Below are positions 26,246 to 36,874 of a stretch of DNA of 60,833 nucleotides, in pieces. Origin of the DNA: Zygnema cylindricum (lineage: Eukaryota; Streptophyta; Zygnematophyceae; Zygnematales; Zygnemataceae); contig JBBHKE010000473.1 of NCBI GenBank assembly GCA_037447655.1, positions 1 through 60,833 of the forward strand. Direction: 5' to 3'. Position numbers and translations under genes: made by a program. The notes beneath the pieces are model-generated. The model saw nothing but the letters and a program-made list of their open reading frames with translations. It was not told where the DNA came from and ran no database searches. The first letter of the stretch is position 1, and every line of letters begins with the position of its first letter.

Positions 26246-27020
26246 ATACCCTAAGTAAGGGTTTTTTTCTATCGTTTTCCTGTAAAACTTAGAGCCGTAC
26301 CGCGTAAGTTTCAACCGTACAATAAAATAGAAAAAAAGAGAAGTACATTTTGCGTCATCATCGAATTTAAAATGTCCTACATGTTGTCGTCTTGTGTTTT
26401 TCGACCCACTTCGACGACAAAAAACGTCATCTTCAACCTTATCTTTAAAATACAGGGCCGATGTGTTTTAAAATTAGAGATTTTCTATAAACAAATAGGA
26501 ACACGTATTTGCACGTGTAATGTTTTGTTCAAAAACTTCAAACGAATTCAAGCGACATGGAAGTGTACACGATTCGCTATGTTTTGTCCGTTTTTGTCTC
26601 ATACGACAAAGAGAAGTACACAGTTTGTTTTGTTGTGTCCGTTTCCATCCGGTACGGATTTTTTTTTTGCAGGGATCTCAAGGTTCCGATGCCATTTCAC
26701 GTCGAGCCGACAATAGACGCAAAGTCAAAACGCATCTTCTTCAACCGTGAAACGGCACAGGCTGGAAGGCGTTACGTCTACAATGTCACGGTAAGACATG
26801 CGACGTCACAAGCAGTTACGAAAAATCACGTGGGTCATCACAGATTGTCGATTGTAGACGTTGACAGCCGTCACGGGCATTGTCGACGTATACAATCGTC
26901 ACGCCTTAAGTGACAATTTCGTTTGGTACACATAGGGACACCCGAAATCCGGGTCCACCGGATCTGCGCTAAAAAACAAAAAATAATCTCTAAGTTTGAA
27001 GTACATAGAGACGCACCCTA
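26246..27020 (-). mobile_element. TIR element, family 1, copy d (inverted)
   Basis: Left end CCTAAGTAAGGGTTTTTT and right end TACATAGAGACGCACCCTAA correspond to the two termini of copies a and c in reverse. The interior is collinear (GAAACGGCACAGGCTGGAAG, also at 4014-4033). It lies immediately upstream of the mTERF gene. Confidence 0.7.
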
Positions 27021-27055
27021 AGTCTTCGTACCATTTGCCATTTTAGTCAGGAAAA

Positions 27056-27275
27056 TACACCGTGTATCGCTATTAGTGTTGATAATGTTTTCGTCTCTTA
27101 AAACATCTTTTCGGCGTACACACTTGTCCGATATTCAATTTGAGACCGCCAATCAGAAGCTGAGAATCTTACCTTTCAATTTCAACCGTCAGATTCACAA
27201 TCGGACATGTGTGTACGGAGAATAACTGCTGTAAGTGACAAAAAAATATTAACGCTAATAGCGATTCACGGTGTC
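27056..27275. mobile_element. 220-bp TA-flanked MITE, copy M3
   Basis: Ends are TACACCGTGTATCGCTATTA and TAATAGCGATTCACGGTG, with the same internal inverted pair as M4 and M5. A second, isolated terminus of the same kind follows directly at 27279-27305. Confidence 0.8.
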
Positions 27276-27305
27276 CTCCACCGTGTATCGCTATCAGCGT
27301 AGTTA

Positions 27306-28260
27306 ACGACAGTATAAGTATGTACTTTTAACTTTGTAGTTTGTACTTTATTATCCAGTGTATCCGTACACCCGTATATTTGTCAAAACCGGATTTGTCG
27401 TGATCCAACCGAACCAAGCGGTGATCAGACCGAGCCATGCCGGTTTAAACCTTGGCAAATTAACAGATCCGAACCGGAAAATAAACGGTTTAGTTCAGTT
27501 CGAAACGGTTTTTGGAGTACGGAACCAATCCAGTCATGACGCATGTCCACTCTCGTGTCCACACGTATAATGACGAGGGACCATCTGCTTTCTAACTGTT
27601 TCTTGCTACTGACTCTATGATGTCCTCCTACAATGTAGCTCTACAGTACTGTGTTGAGCTTGGTGCCTTAACATTTTTGGTGAAATTAGGTCGTGGCAGC
27701 CATTGAAAAGTTGTCAATTTCTTTCAAATCAGGAAACGTCATCCAATTTTGAAGCTTCTAGAAGCAACATTCCTCCGGTTTTTTCTTCACTGCTGTTTGT
27801 GGGAACTACAATGCAGCTGTTTATTGATTTATATTGTTCGAAACATAAAGAATTTTCTGACCTAATAATTAGTGGCTTGCGCTTTCCCACAGGGTTTTTC
27901 ATTCACGGCTGGTTTTCACGTGATGCATTCCAAAAATAATTCTCATATTTGTAACAAAACTACATGGTTCATCTCAAACCTAAATTGTTCAATACCTCAG
28001 AAATGTACCAACAACTAAAGAGTCATTTTGAGTAGAAATCCGAGAATTATTCAGAAACTTTAATGGTCAATTACAACCCAGACTTTAAGGCTGTACCAAG
28101 CCCGAAGATTATGTGACACCCTAAAATCTTGCACAAACCTGGTCTGTTTTATTAAATGGTAGCAACAAGTATGGCGGATGGTCTTTTCCCATGGATGCCG
28201 GATTGGCAGTTTCAGTCACCAGAAACCGAACCTGAAACTCCAGCATTATTGTACAATGCG
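27306..28260. other. Intergenic DNA upstream of the GRAS gene
   Basis: No gene recognised. ATGGAG followed by GTGAGG at 28269-28280 would fit a tiny first coding exon of the GRAS gene, but nothing confirms it. Confidence 0.35.
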
Positions 28261-28539
28261 TCAGAATCATGGAGGTGAGGATTGGAGTGGAAATTGGTTT
28301 CCCATGCTGTGATTTTATTGCTTTCTCTTCACATTTTTCTGTTTTAATCATCCAACTCCCGATATGCATTTTGCACCTCCCCTTTTTTACACTTTTTTTT
28401 GTCTTTTTCTGTCGTCCCCTGTCTTTGTTATTTTTCACTGTAACCTTTTCCCAACATTTTTTTCCTCAAATTGAAGTTAGGGTTTGCTGTAATGTTTCAC
28501 TGCCATCGTTTTTTGTGCTTTTAACCTTTTTCTTTCCCT

Positions 28540-28670
28540 TTTTTCTCCTCTTTTTCCCTCGTCTCCCTATTTTGTCTTCTCTACTCCTTTCTCTCCTTTC
28601 TCCTCCCTTCTCTCTCCTCTCACTCTCTCTTTGCTCCGTGACTCTTCAGTTTTCCCTTTCTCTTGCTTGA
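28540..28670. repeat. CT-rich tract
   Basis: Pyrimidine-rich run (ctcctttctctcc...) upstream of the GRAS coding exon. It may lie in its 5' UTR or first intron. Confidence 0.7.
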
Positions 28671-28738
28671 TTTGAAACATTTGTGTTCAATTTGTCTAGT
28701 CATTCCAGCAAAATTTTACTTACTCTCTGTTCCTCCTT

Positions 28739-29050
28739 TTCTTTTGTTTGTTTGTTTGTAACTTAACAAACAAAAAAGCAAACAAACAAGCAAACAAGCA
28801 AGCAAACAAGCAAGCCAAGCTAATCAAAGAAACCAAACAAGTAAAGCAAACAAACAAACAAAGCAAACAAAACAAGACAAACAAAATTAACAAGCGAAAC
28901 AAACAAAACAAACAAAACAAGTAATTCAAACAAGACAAACAAAATTAACAAGCGAAACAAACAAAACAAACAAAACAAGTAATTCAAAACAAATAAACAA
29001 TTAAACAATTAAACAAACAAACAAACAAACAAACAAACAAACAAACAAAC
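28739..29050. repeat. (CAAA)n / (CAAG)n microsatellite
   Basis: About 310 bp of CAAA-type repeats with an internal duplicated block of about 60 bp (AACAAGCGAAACAAACAAAA appears twice). The repeat ends about 20 bp before the open frame of the GRAS gene begins to look like coding sequence. Confidence 0.95.
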
Positions 29051-29067
29051 TAAAAAACAAGGAAGGT

Positions 29068-32000
29068 GTGTTTGACATTGGCTTGCTTTGCATTCATGCG
29101 ACACGCAGTCCACTCTTCTGCGACATTGAACTTCCTCATGAAAGCCAACAAGAACCCGAAGTAGTTCAAGTATCCTCCACTGAAGGAGAGGATGTCACAT
29201 CCATTAATGTTAATTCACAGGGCTTTTCTCCTTCCAACAAAGTTACAGAACCTGTAAGCTCTCTTAATGATATATCAGTAGACGATTTCATATCTAGTTA
29301 TTCTTCCAGGGATAAAGAAATTTCGGAAGTTCCGGTATTCCTTGAAGAAGTTTTCTCTACAAATGTTATTCCGGGATCAGATGAAGAAGGGAAGTACGAT
29401 TGGCTAAATGGCGTAAAAGTTGTGGGAGCTATCTCAGACCCTGGAAATATCCTCGACCTCTCAAATGTTAATTCAGATACACAGACCGTTTCCTCTCAAC
29501 AATCTCAAATTGGTTTTGATGTTGGTTCTTCTTTATCTGCGGCTTTTAGTTTAGACAGCAGTTTGGATTTCTATGACAGATCAAAATGTGAAAACGGTCC
29601 TGAACAATCGAGTGCCTTTCCAAGTTTAAACATAGGCCATGGCGATTCTCAAGTTCACTGGAATCTAGGAACTGTTCTTTCTTCTGCTGTTGAAAATGCT
29701 ATCAGAAAGCCAGATGTAAGTCGACTTACTGAAGTCAAAAGTGACGAGTTGACTAATGAAGAATCTGTATCGCGAAATATTGCTTGTGAAGGCACTTCTG
29801 TTCAGGCTCCTCAAACCTCTTCAGTTCTTCTCTCACCTATTGATAGCTGGCATTTTGATTTGCAAACTGGAACAATGTCCATGCCAACCGTAACGAAAGA
29901 TGTTCAAATTTATGGAGGGCAAGCGTTTTGTAACATGAAAAGGATTGGGGAATCCGGTGAGGGTCAAAGACTTGTCCAGGATTTTAGTGGCTACAGTACT
30001 GTTCATCCAAATGAACCTGAACAGGGAGGTACAAACCTTTCGTTTTTTGGAGACCAGTATCCTTCGACAGTTTTCAATCATCCAGTCTTACAGAGTGAGT
30101 ACGTTCAATTTACAAAATGTAGGCACAACTGTGTCTGTCAAACTTGTCAACATTTGCGGAGCAATTACGAGTCTTCAAAGGAATCTGATGAGAGAAGAGA
30201 TCAAGCTGGGGTGATAAAAAAGAAGGATAAGCCACAGAGACCGGCTGATCTCTCTTCTCGACTTGCAGCTTTGGTTAAGTCCAGTCGGATTGTGAAGAAG
30301 GGTAGGGCAATATCTTCTCCAAAACTGGCATCAGGTAGACCTTTTCAAACGAGTATACCTAGCTGGATTTCTCGAGAAGTGCCCTTGTCAAACTTTGAAC
30401 AGATATTTGGTATAGTTTCGTCCTCTTCACAAAATTCAGTGACAAAGCTTCCAGATGTCAACACGGAGGCTTTCCCTCTAACAGTTAATCCTAATTCTGG
30501 GGGATATTCTTTTGATGACCATCCCCTTCCGTTGAATGGGTTTGAAGAGAATATGTTGTACAAGGGGCTTTTGGCTCTTGCCGAAGCGGTTATTGGAAGA
30601 GATAAGGTATGTATTTATCATAAATTGTTAGCAGGAGATAATGCCACCCGTTGCCGATGTTCTAGTATCATGAGGTTTGACAGCGTCATGGTGGATTTTT
30701 TATGTGATTTTTGGTGTTTCTAGATTTTATAGTATTGTGCACATATCCATCATGGACTGTATTACCCTGTTTGGTCTGTAGCAAAAGAAATTTGATGACA
30801 TTCAGATGTCAAAAATAGTGAAACAATATTCACTAGAGAATCCCACTGTCCAAGTTGTAACTCTTCACCACTATTATCATGGTCTACTCTAATTACAGAA
30901 AAGCTCTGTTTTATGCAGCCAGATCTATTCAGTGTTTAACATCACCATGGTGTATCTAGTAGGGGAATCATGTTCGAAATTTCTCAGGTTCTTTTCGTGA
31001 ATCCTAGTACTTGTCCAAGAAATCTAGGATTATTACTTATTTCAGTACGACTGATGCAGTTACTCACAGCAATGCAGTTAAATTTTGCATTCATGATTCC
31101 CCTACAAATCTTGGAAATTGTATGTGGATGAACAATGCTGATGCAAATGAACAAAAACTACACTGTATATTGCTATTTGCGTTAATGTTTTTTTTGCCGC
31201 TTAATCAATTTATCTTCGTGTACACGTGCTCAAATTTCATTTGGAGGCTGCAGATCAAAATGTAAGAAACTTGCCTTCCTATTGCATCCTTCGGATTAAT
31301 AATTTGACACAAAGTGTGCACGGAGAAAAAATGAGTTTAAAGGCCGAAATTAACATCAACGCTAGAAGCGACACAAGGTGCAATCAACCATATGCACAGT
31401 AATAGTGGGGAATGGCGTGATAAAAAATGCAGGAATTCTATGGCTGAGTCGGAAGTGAATTTGCTGGGTTCAGGCTGAAATTAAGCGACTCCAAGGTTTA
31501 CTTCAACCTGAAGCGAATGCGACTGGATCACCGATTCAACGCATTTTGCTTTACTTCATGGAAGCCCTCTCTGTGAGGATGGAAGCAAGAGGAAATGCGT
31601 TTTTTCAACATGCTAATGCGGTCGTTCTAACTCCCGAGGTGAGAAGATGGCAAATTGGGAAAGAGTGTGCTAATCTTGTAAAGAAAGGAAGGAGAAAGGA
31701 AGGATAGTGAAGGAGCTCATTTTGAGCAAGGAAACTTTGAACTTCAACCCATGTAGAGTTTTCCTATTGTTACTCTCCAAAAGACCCATACTGCATTGAT
31801 TATACATCATTTTGGAAAATTTTGCAGAATCAACTGATAATATATGGGTAGATATGCTGCAAAACATTTTACATTTGATTACTTATTGTTCTTTCTTTCA
31901 GTTTGACTACATTCCTTGGGGGGGTGGTTACAAATTGACTTTTTGTATGGCTAAACTATATTTGTTAGGAAAACTTTTCCAAATGGCGTAAATTTGTTCA

Positions 32001-33849
32001 GTACACTGTTTTATGCACGTTAAAAAAACCCTTTATGGATCAGAGGGCTTTAGTCATGAAAGTTGAATGGCTGCTTGCCGTACACGCACACATGTACACA
32101 TTCATACATGTACATATGCATACATGTATATATACATATACAACTATGTATATATATAGTTAGTTAGTTAGTTAGTTACAGGCTAATTGAAAGGACGGAA
32201 TAACTTTACTGTTAATGTTGATTCTTTTATTGAAAGAGACCGTGGGCCAGGATGATTCTATATGTTGTCATTTTTGGGCAACTTTATAACCTTTTTAGGC
32301 TTTTCAATGTGCAGCTTGAAAGACATATTATGGGTTTTGTTTCAAAGTTGCCCGGCCTTCTTATGTGGTGTGTATCGACAAACGAGGCAATTTTTGATGC
32401 AATCATGGGAGAGGAATTTGTCCATATTGTTGACGTAGCTTGTTGGGGAGGTCTATGGCCTCCTCTTTTGCATCAACTTGCGAATCAATCTACCACTTTA
32501 AGCATGCCAAAAGTTAAGTTTACGTTTTTGAAACCACCTATAGGGGAGCCCGTAGGATTTGGACCACAATTTTGTGTGGATGATATAAAAAAGGAGGTGG
32601 AAGCCACAGCCTGGAAGTTGGGGATGGAAGTGGAGTTTGATGTACTCTCAGTTCCTTTAGAAAAATTTCGTTCAGATATGGTGAGGATAGACGAGCGAGA
32701 GGCAGTTGCGGTTTCTTGTGGGGTGATGTTAAGTACTCTTCCGGATTCGTCTGTAGTGAGGTGGAGCCCAAGGGACACGGCATTGCGGGTGAGAAGTGCA
32801 TTTCTTTCTCTGTTTCTTTATGAAGGGACGAGATGGGGAGTGAGTTTATTTCTTTGCGAAGGGATGGAGGGAGGATGAAAGTTGTTTTTCTTTTTCTTTG
32901 CGGATAGACGCGAGGGAAAGAAAACAATCTCAGAAGGCCTGAAAATCCCCAAGGAATTCCAAGATTAGTATCATGAGAATCATAGAGGGTGTTTTTTCAT
33001 TTTCTTCTTTCAAGAAACAATATTGGTGTTTAAAGGAATGTGTTTATAACCTTTTCGTCATATGGCCAGGATGTTTGATGTTATTGCGAGGAGGTTTTAT
33101 AAACTGATAAATGGAAAAATAGTAGTGGTTAGGGTTTACTCATTCTTTAGTTAATTTTTTATCTCCAAATGATGGGGTTTTTGACTGAGATAATGTCCGG
33201 AAACTGACCAGAGGTAAATCTCAAGCCGGTCAATGAATCAGTCTGTTTTTAAGCTGTACAGTAATATAAGACTTTGTTTGTTGCAAATTTAAGTTGGAAA
33301 GTACATTGGTGTGAGGTCTGTATAGCTCTGGAAGTTGTAAATTCTGGAGGCTTTTAGTTCTGGCCTGAAAAGCTTAGTTTTGATGGAAATAACTGTGTTT
33401 GATTTTGTTTTTAAATGTTGTAGGCACTTCGAGACCTTAAACCGCGAGTTTTGACAATGTGTAATATCGATTCCGACTTCAACGGAGGTTTTTTTTTGCC
33501 ACGATTCCGGGCAGCTGTGCATCTTTTCTGGGCTTTTTTCGACGGAAATGAGTCGGCGGGTCCACGAAACGATATTGGAAGGGCAATCTTTGAGAGAGTT
33601 TTACATAACGATATAGTGAATGTGGTCGCATGTGAAGGGACAGAGAGAAAGTCGAGGTGCGAGACAGGAGAAAAGGTTGTGATTCGTATGCAAAAAGTTG
33701 GATTTAAAGGTCGACTTCCTCGATATCTATCTTTTGCTGTTTCTAAACCATATGGGCTTACGAGGGTAAGTGGGGGTCGTGTATTGCAACTGAGTTATAA
33801 GGGTATCCCAACATGCGCTTTTTCTGCATGGACTCCAATGTTTCCTTAA
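29068..33849 (+). CDS. GRAS-family transcription regulator, 5' end unresolved
   Basis: Exons read by splice signals and homology are 29068-30606, 31474-31638, 32315-32788 and 33424-33849, all phase 0 (about 867 codons seen). GRAS proteins are plant nuclear regulators (DELLA, SCARECROW, NSP and others). Exon 1 is a long acidic, Ser-rich N-terminal region ending in a basic stretch (VIKKKDKPQRP) and the start of leucine heptad I (LLALAEAVIGRDK). Exon 2 continues it (SPIQRILLYFMEALSVRM). Exon 3 has the VHIID-type motif as FVHIVDVACWGGLWPPLL. Exon 4 has LPRFRAAVHLFWAFFD, the PFYRE/RVER-like IVNVVACEGTERKSR, and the closing SAW motif (FSAWTP) before the stop. There is no in-frame ATG near 29068, so at least one upstream exon is missing. 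A GTAAGT at 33766 is probably not used, because reading through it gives the SAW motif. Subfamily unclear; the VHIID region is divergent. Confidence 0.88.
31159..31382. mobile_element. MITE copy M5 inside GRAS intron 1
   Basis: Ends are TACACTGTATATTGCTATTT and CGCTAGAAGCGACACAAGGTG. The interior pair GTGTACACGTGCTC / GTGTGCACGGAGAAA matches M3 and M4 in degraded form. It ends 92 bp before exon 2. Confidence 0.65.
32157..32178. repeat. (TTAG)n short microsatellite in GRAS intron 2
   Basis: Five tandem TTAG units next to a short TATA/ACAT-rich run (32085-32155). Confidence 0.9.
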
Positions 33850-34658
33850 ACGTTTCCTTTAACATTTTCTTAAGATCATGAATGTAGATGTACTTATTTC
33901 AGAATTATCCGATAATGATTTTGCAGTGCTTTATTGAATCTCTCGGTTAGGTGGAAACAATAGGCAAGTTGACAGGCTAAAATTAGGTAGCTCACCTTTT
34001 GGCTTAGGTGTTCCTTTTGTCAGGTACAATTATTTTTATTTTTTTTGCACAGTGTGTATCCACTTAATATTACGTCAAGTCGACGTTTGGTTAGTATAAT
34101 TGTTTTTAGAGAATATCATCATCCTGTGTATTTGTTGGTGTGAAGGAGTGTGAAAGAGTATCGGTCGTTTTCATATTTAAGGCCGGCCATATGCTGGTGG
34201 TTATGATAGAAGTGAAACTGATTAATTCACATGTCACAAAAGGCATGTATATTATAGATATATATATACATTGTACTTTATGTTAGGCGAACAGCGAGAT
34301 GTTTGTCTTCCTTTATTACATTGTGCATTTTTTCAATTCTTGTATCCCGGAATTTTGAAAATCTAAATCCAGATTGAAGCACAATACTTTTCATATGTAT
34401 GGTTGTTTCTATGTAGTGATCACTTTTTCTTTTAGCTTTCCTTTGATGCGTCTACCTTGGTTTTGATTGTTTTTTCCTTGGGAGTTGTTGCTTTCTTTTT
34501 CGATATGCGTACGCGCCCATTTTCATTTTTTTGGTTTTTTCTCCGTTATGGCATTTTCCCTTTTGCTTTCTTTTCCTCTTTCATTTTCATAAATGGGTGT
34601 GCTTTCGTTTTTTTTGTTTCTTCTTTGGAGTTGTTGGTTTCCTCGTTCCCTACTTAAT
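33850..34658. other. GRAS 3' flank, no gene recognised
   Basis: AT-rich, pyrimidine-rich sequence. Open frames at 34457-34657 are Phe/Leu-rich, without homology. Probably 3' UTR and spacer. Confidence 0.5.
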
Positions 34659-35199
34659 ATGCATTTGCTTTCAATCTTGCTCTTCTCAAAGTTGCTTTCT
34701 ACCTTTCTCTTCTCAAAGTTCCAGGATTTGAATATACGTGGAAGAAGAGTCTGTTTTACGTTTTCAATTGATATTTTTGTTTGAAGTTTTGAATATGGAA
34801 TTGATGGAAAATGTAGACAAACTGTGCTTCCATACCAGTAGAAACTCATGTTGGATATATTCAAAAGTTTAATGTAAAACACTCAAATTTATTGACTGTT
34901 GGAAAACAAACCATCACTACAAAATCGAGGAAAACTATAAGCCCCATCCTCAAATCCCCTCCATTTCTTAGCCTAAAAAGTGTAATGGTAAAAGACAACA
35001 AAAAGTTGTTCAAAATTTGAAAAAATTGCCTTACGCTGTGCTGGCACCACACATGAAAAAGGTCGACTAACCGTAAAGTTTCAGCATCATTAAAAGTGAA
35101 AAAAAAACCCATATTTACATATTCCGTACAAATCCGGAATCTGAAACTCTTTTACTCTATTTACCATCTTCACTTCTCCCCCCCCTCCATTTACTTCCT

Positions 35200-35590
35200 T
35201 TTCTGTCGACACTCAGAACCCTTCCCTCACGCCCTCTCCTAATAACTCTCTTTGCCTCCTCCCACCTCTCCTCACTATCCTCACACCAATCTATCTCACT
35301 ACAATACCCTTTCCCTCCATCACACCCTCCTAATAACTCTCTTTGCCTCCTCACACCCCTCCCCACTATCCTCACACCTATATGTCTCCCTACACCTCTT
35401 CCTTTATCCCTCCCTCTTTCACACCCTCTCCTGACAACACTCTTTTCCTCTTCCCACCTCTCCCCACAATACTCATAACAATCTATCTCTCTCTACTCCA
35501 CCACTTCCTTTATCCCTCCATCACACCCTCTCCTAATAACCCTTTTCGCCTCCTCACACCTCTCCTCATAGTTGTCACACCAATCCGTCT
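35200..35590 (-). repeat. Tandem repeats of the lysozyme C-terminal coding module
   Basis: Downstream of the stop of gene A (35493) the last ~100 bp of its coding sequence are repeated about three more times. On the minus strand, 35157-35375 re-encodes IDWCEDSEERWEEAKRVIRR, close to the real C-terminus (TDWCDNYEERCEEAKRVIRR). A degenerate version lies at 44220-44500 behind copy C. The repeats lie beyond the first stop and are probably 3' UTR or decayed. Confidence 0.7.
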
Positions 35591-36874
35591 CCTCCAACGC
35601 CTCCGCCGCGGCCTTCCACTCTTGGGCACTTGTCTTATCCACGAAATCCGACAAATCTCGCCACGGTTTCGCTGAACCCCAGGTGGTGAGTGCCACGTCA
35701 GCATACACTTTTTGGATGTCGCAACACCATTGGTCGAGAGCCGAGGCTCGCTCGGCCGCGAGATCGAGGGCTCGTTTGGAGGTGAGGAGGAGGAGAGAGG
35801 TGATTTGAAAGTCGTTGAGGCATTGGGAGCCGTTGTAGACCTAGGGGGCAGGAGAGGGAGAGGAGAGGAGAGAGACACAGAGAGGAGAAGAGGAGACGTG
35901 CGAGAAAGGAGAGGAAGAGGAGGGGAGTGAGGAGAAGAGTGAGGAGAGGGGGAGAGAAGATGTCAGAAGTAAGGTGTGACTGAATCTGAATTTAGCTGAT
36001 TATTGAAAAGGAGGAAACTTTGGTTGTGAGAATTCCCTTTGCTTTTGGTACAAGTCTTTTTCAATTACTTTGTAAAATCCGCAATATATTCAAGTAGAAA
36101 ATAAGTTTTTGAACCAAGAATTTCTCAAAACTAAGTTATACCAATTTTTTTTTTTTCATGCCAACTTCCGGCAAATGAAAACCGAAAGAAAGAAATACGA
36201 GCAGATGAAAACTTTAGTAGGAGCAAAATAAAAGAAAACTAATTGAAGTTCAAGTACAACAACTTGATCCTTTTTAAACTTATCATTATATAAATTTAAT
36301 GTATATTTTTAGTATATTTTCACATAACCACAGTAATGCGTCAGTTTTTACCAAATTTGAAAACCTATTTATAGTTTTATACCAGCTTTTTCGTGATCCA
36401 ATGCCATGGTTCACAATTCTAATTAACGCACCCATTTTTACCCAATACGTAAAATCCCATTATATTTTATACACCCACTTTTTCGTAGTCCAATGTTAAG
36501 GTTCCCAATTCTAATTTTGCGGTTTCGGGATTATCGTCCAAATTATATCCAACTCCAACTGCCCGGAAATTTCCTGAACTATTATAAGCACAAGAATGTC
36601 TTCCCTCCTGTCTCTCCAAATATTGCGAAGTCTTCGGAATACAAAAACTTCGAATCGTCGCAAACTTTTGAACGGTCTCGAAAAATTCCAAATTCTGCCC
36701 GAAAAAAGTTAAAATTTCGGCAAAATGTTTGGAGGTTTTGAGGGTGGTTTCAGAAGTCTTGAAGTTGGTTCTAAGTCCAAAACGGGAGCATTCGAAAGTC
36801 GAGAAAAAAAATGTCACGAGGAAAAGGGTACAAATTGGGTAGATTTTCCGGGAGAAGAGAGACAGAGAAGCCAT
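35493..36874 (-). CDS. Secreted phage-type (GH24-like) lysozyme, gene A
   Basis: Two exons: 36479-36874 (132 codons, phase 0) and 35493-35840 (115 codons plus stop), joined over a GTGGGT...CCCTAG intron of 638 nt; 247 residues. Residues 1-30 form a signal peptide (KIYPICTLFLVTFFFS core). The lysozyme-like core starts at YLERQEGRHSCAYNSSGNFR and continues with AVGVGYNLDD, then CLNDFQITSLLLLTSKRALD, CCDIQKVYADVALTTW, EWKAAAEALEETDWCDNYEE and VIRRGC. This is the order of GH24-type muramidases: catalytic helix, Gly-rich beta turn, LTxxQ helix, and a final dWxxAA...W...R...I.xG block. The general-acid Glu is kept (E90). The positions expected for Asp and Thr are Ser99 and Ala105. Eight cysteines follow the signal peptide (78, 95, 139, 171, 172, 219, 226, 237), suggesting disulfides outside the cell. 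It is transcribed away from gene B, 1.55 kb apart. Activity is not shown. Confidence 0.75.

Noticed and set aside
28740-29050. CRISPR-like regular repeats
   Set aside because: A simple CAAA/CAAG microsatellite without unique spacers, in a eukaryotic context.
30780-30890. Possible extra GRAS exon (QKKFDDIQMSKIVKQYS)
   Set aside because: It follows an AG and weakly resembles leucine heptad I. It hits a stop soon after, with no good donor, while the segment at 31474-31638 gives a far better match with clean splice sites in the same phase.
33766-33849. GTAAGT donor inside GRAS exon 4
   Set aside because: Reading through it gives the conserved C-terminal SAW motif and then a stop, so an intron here is unlikely.
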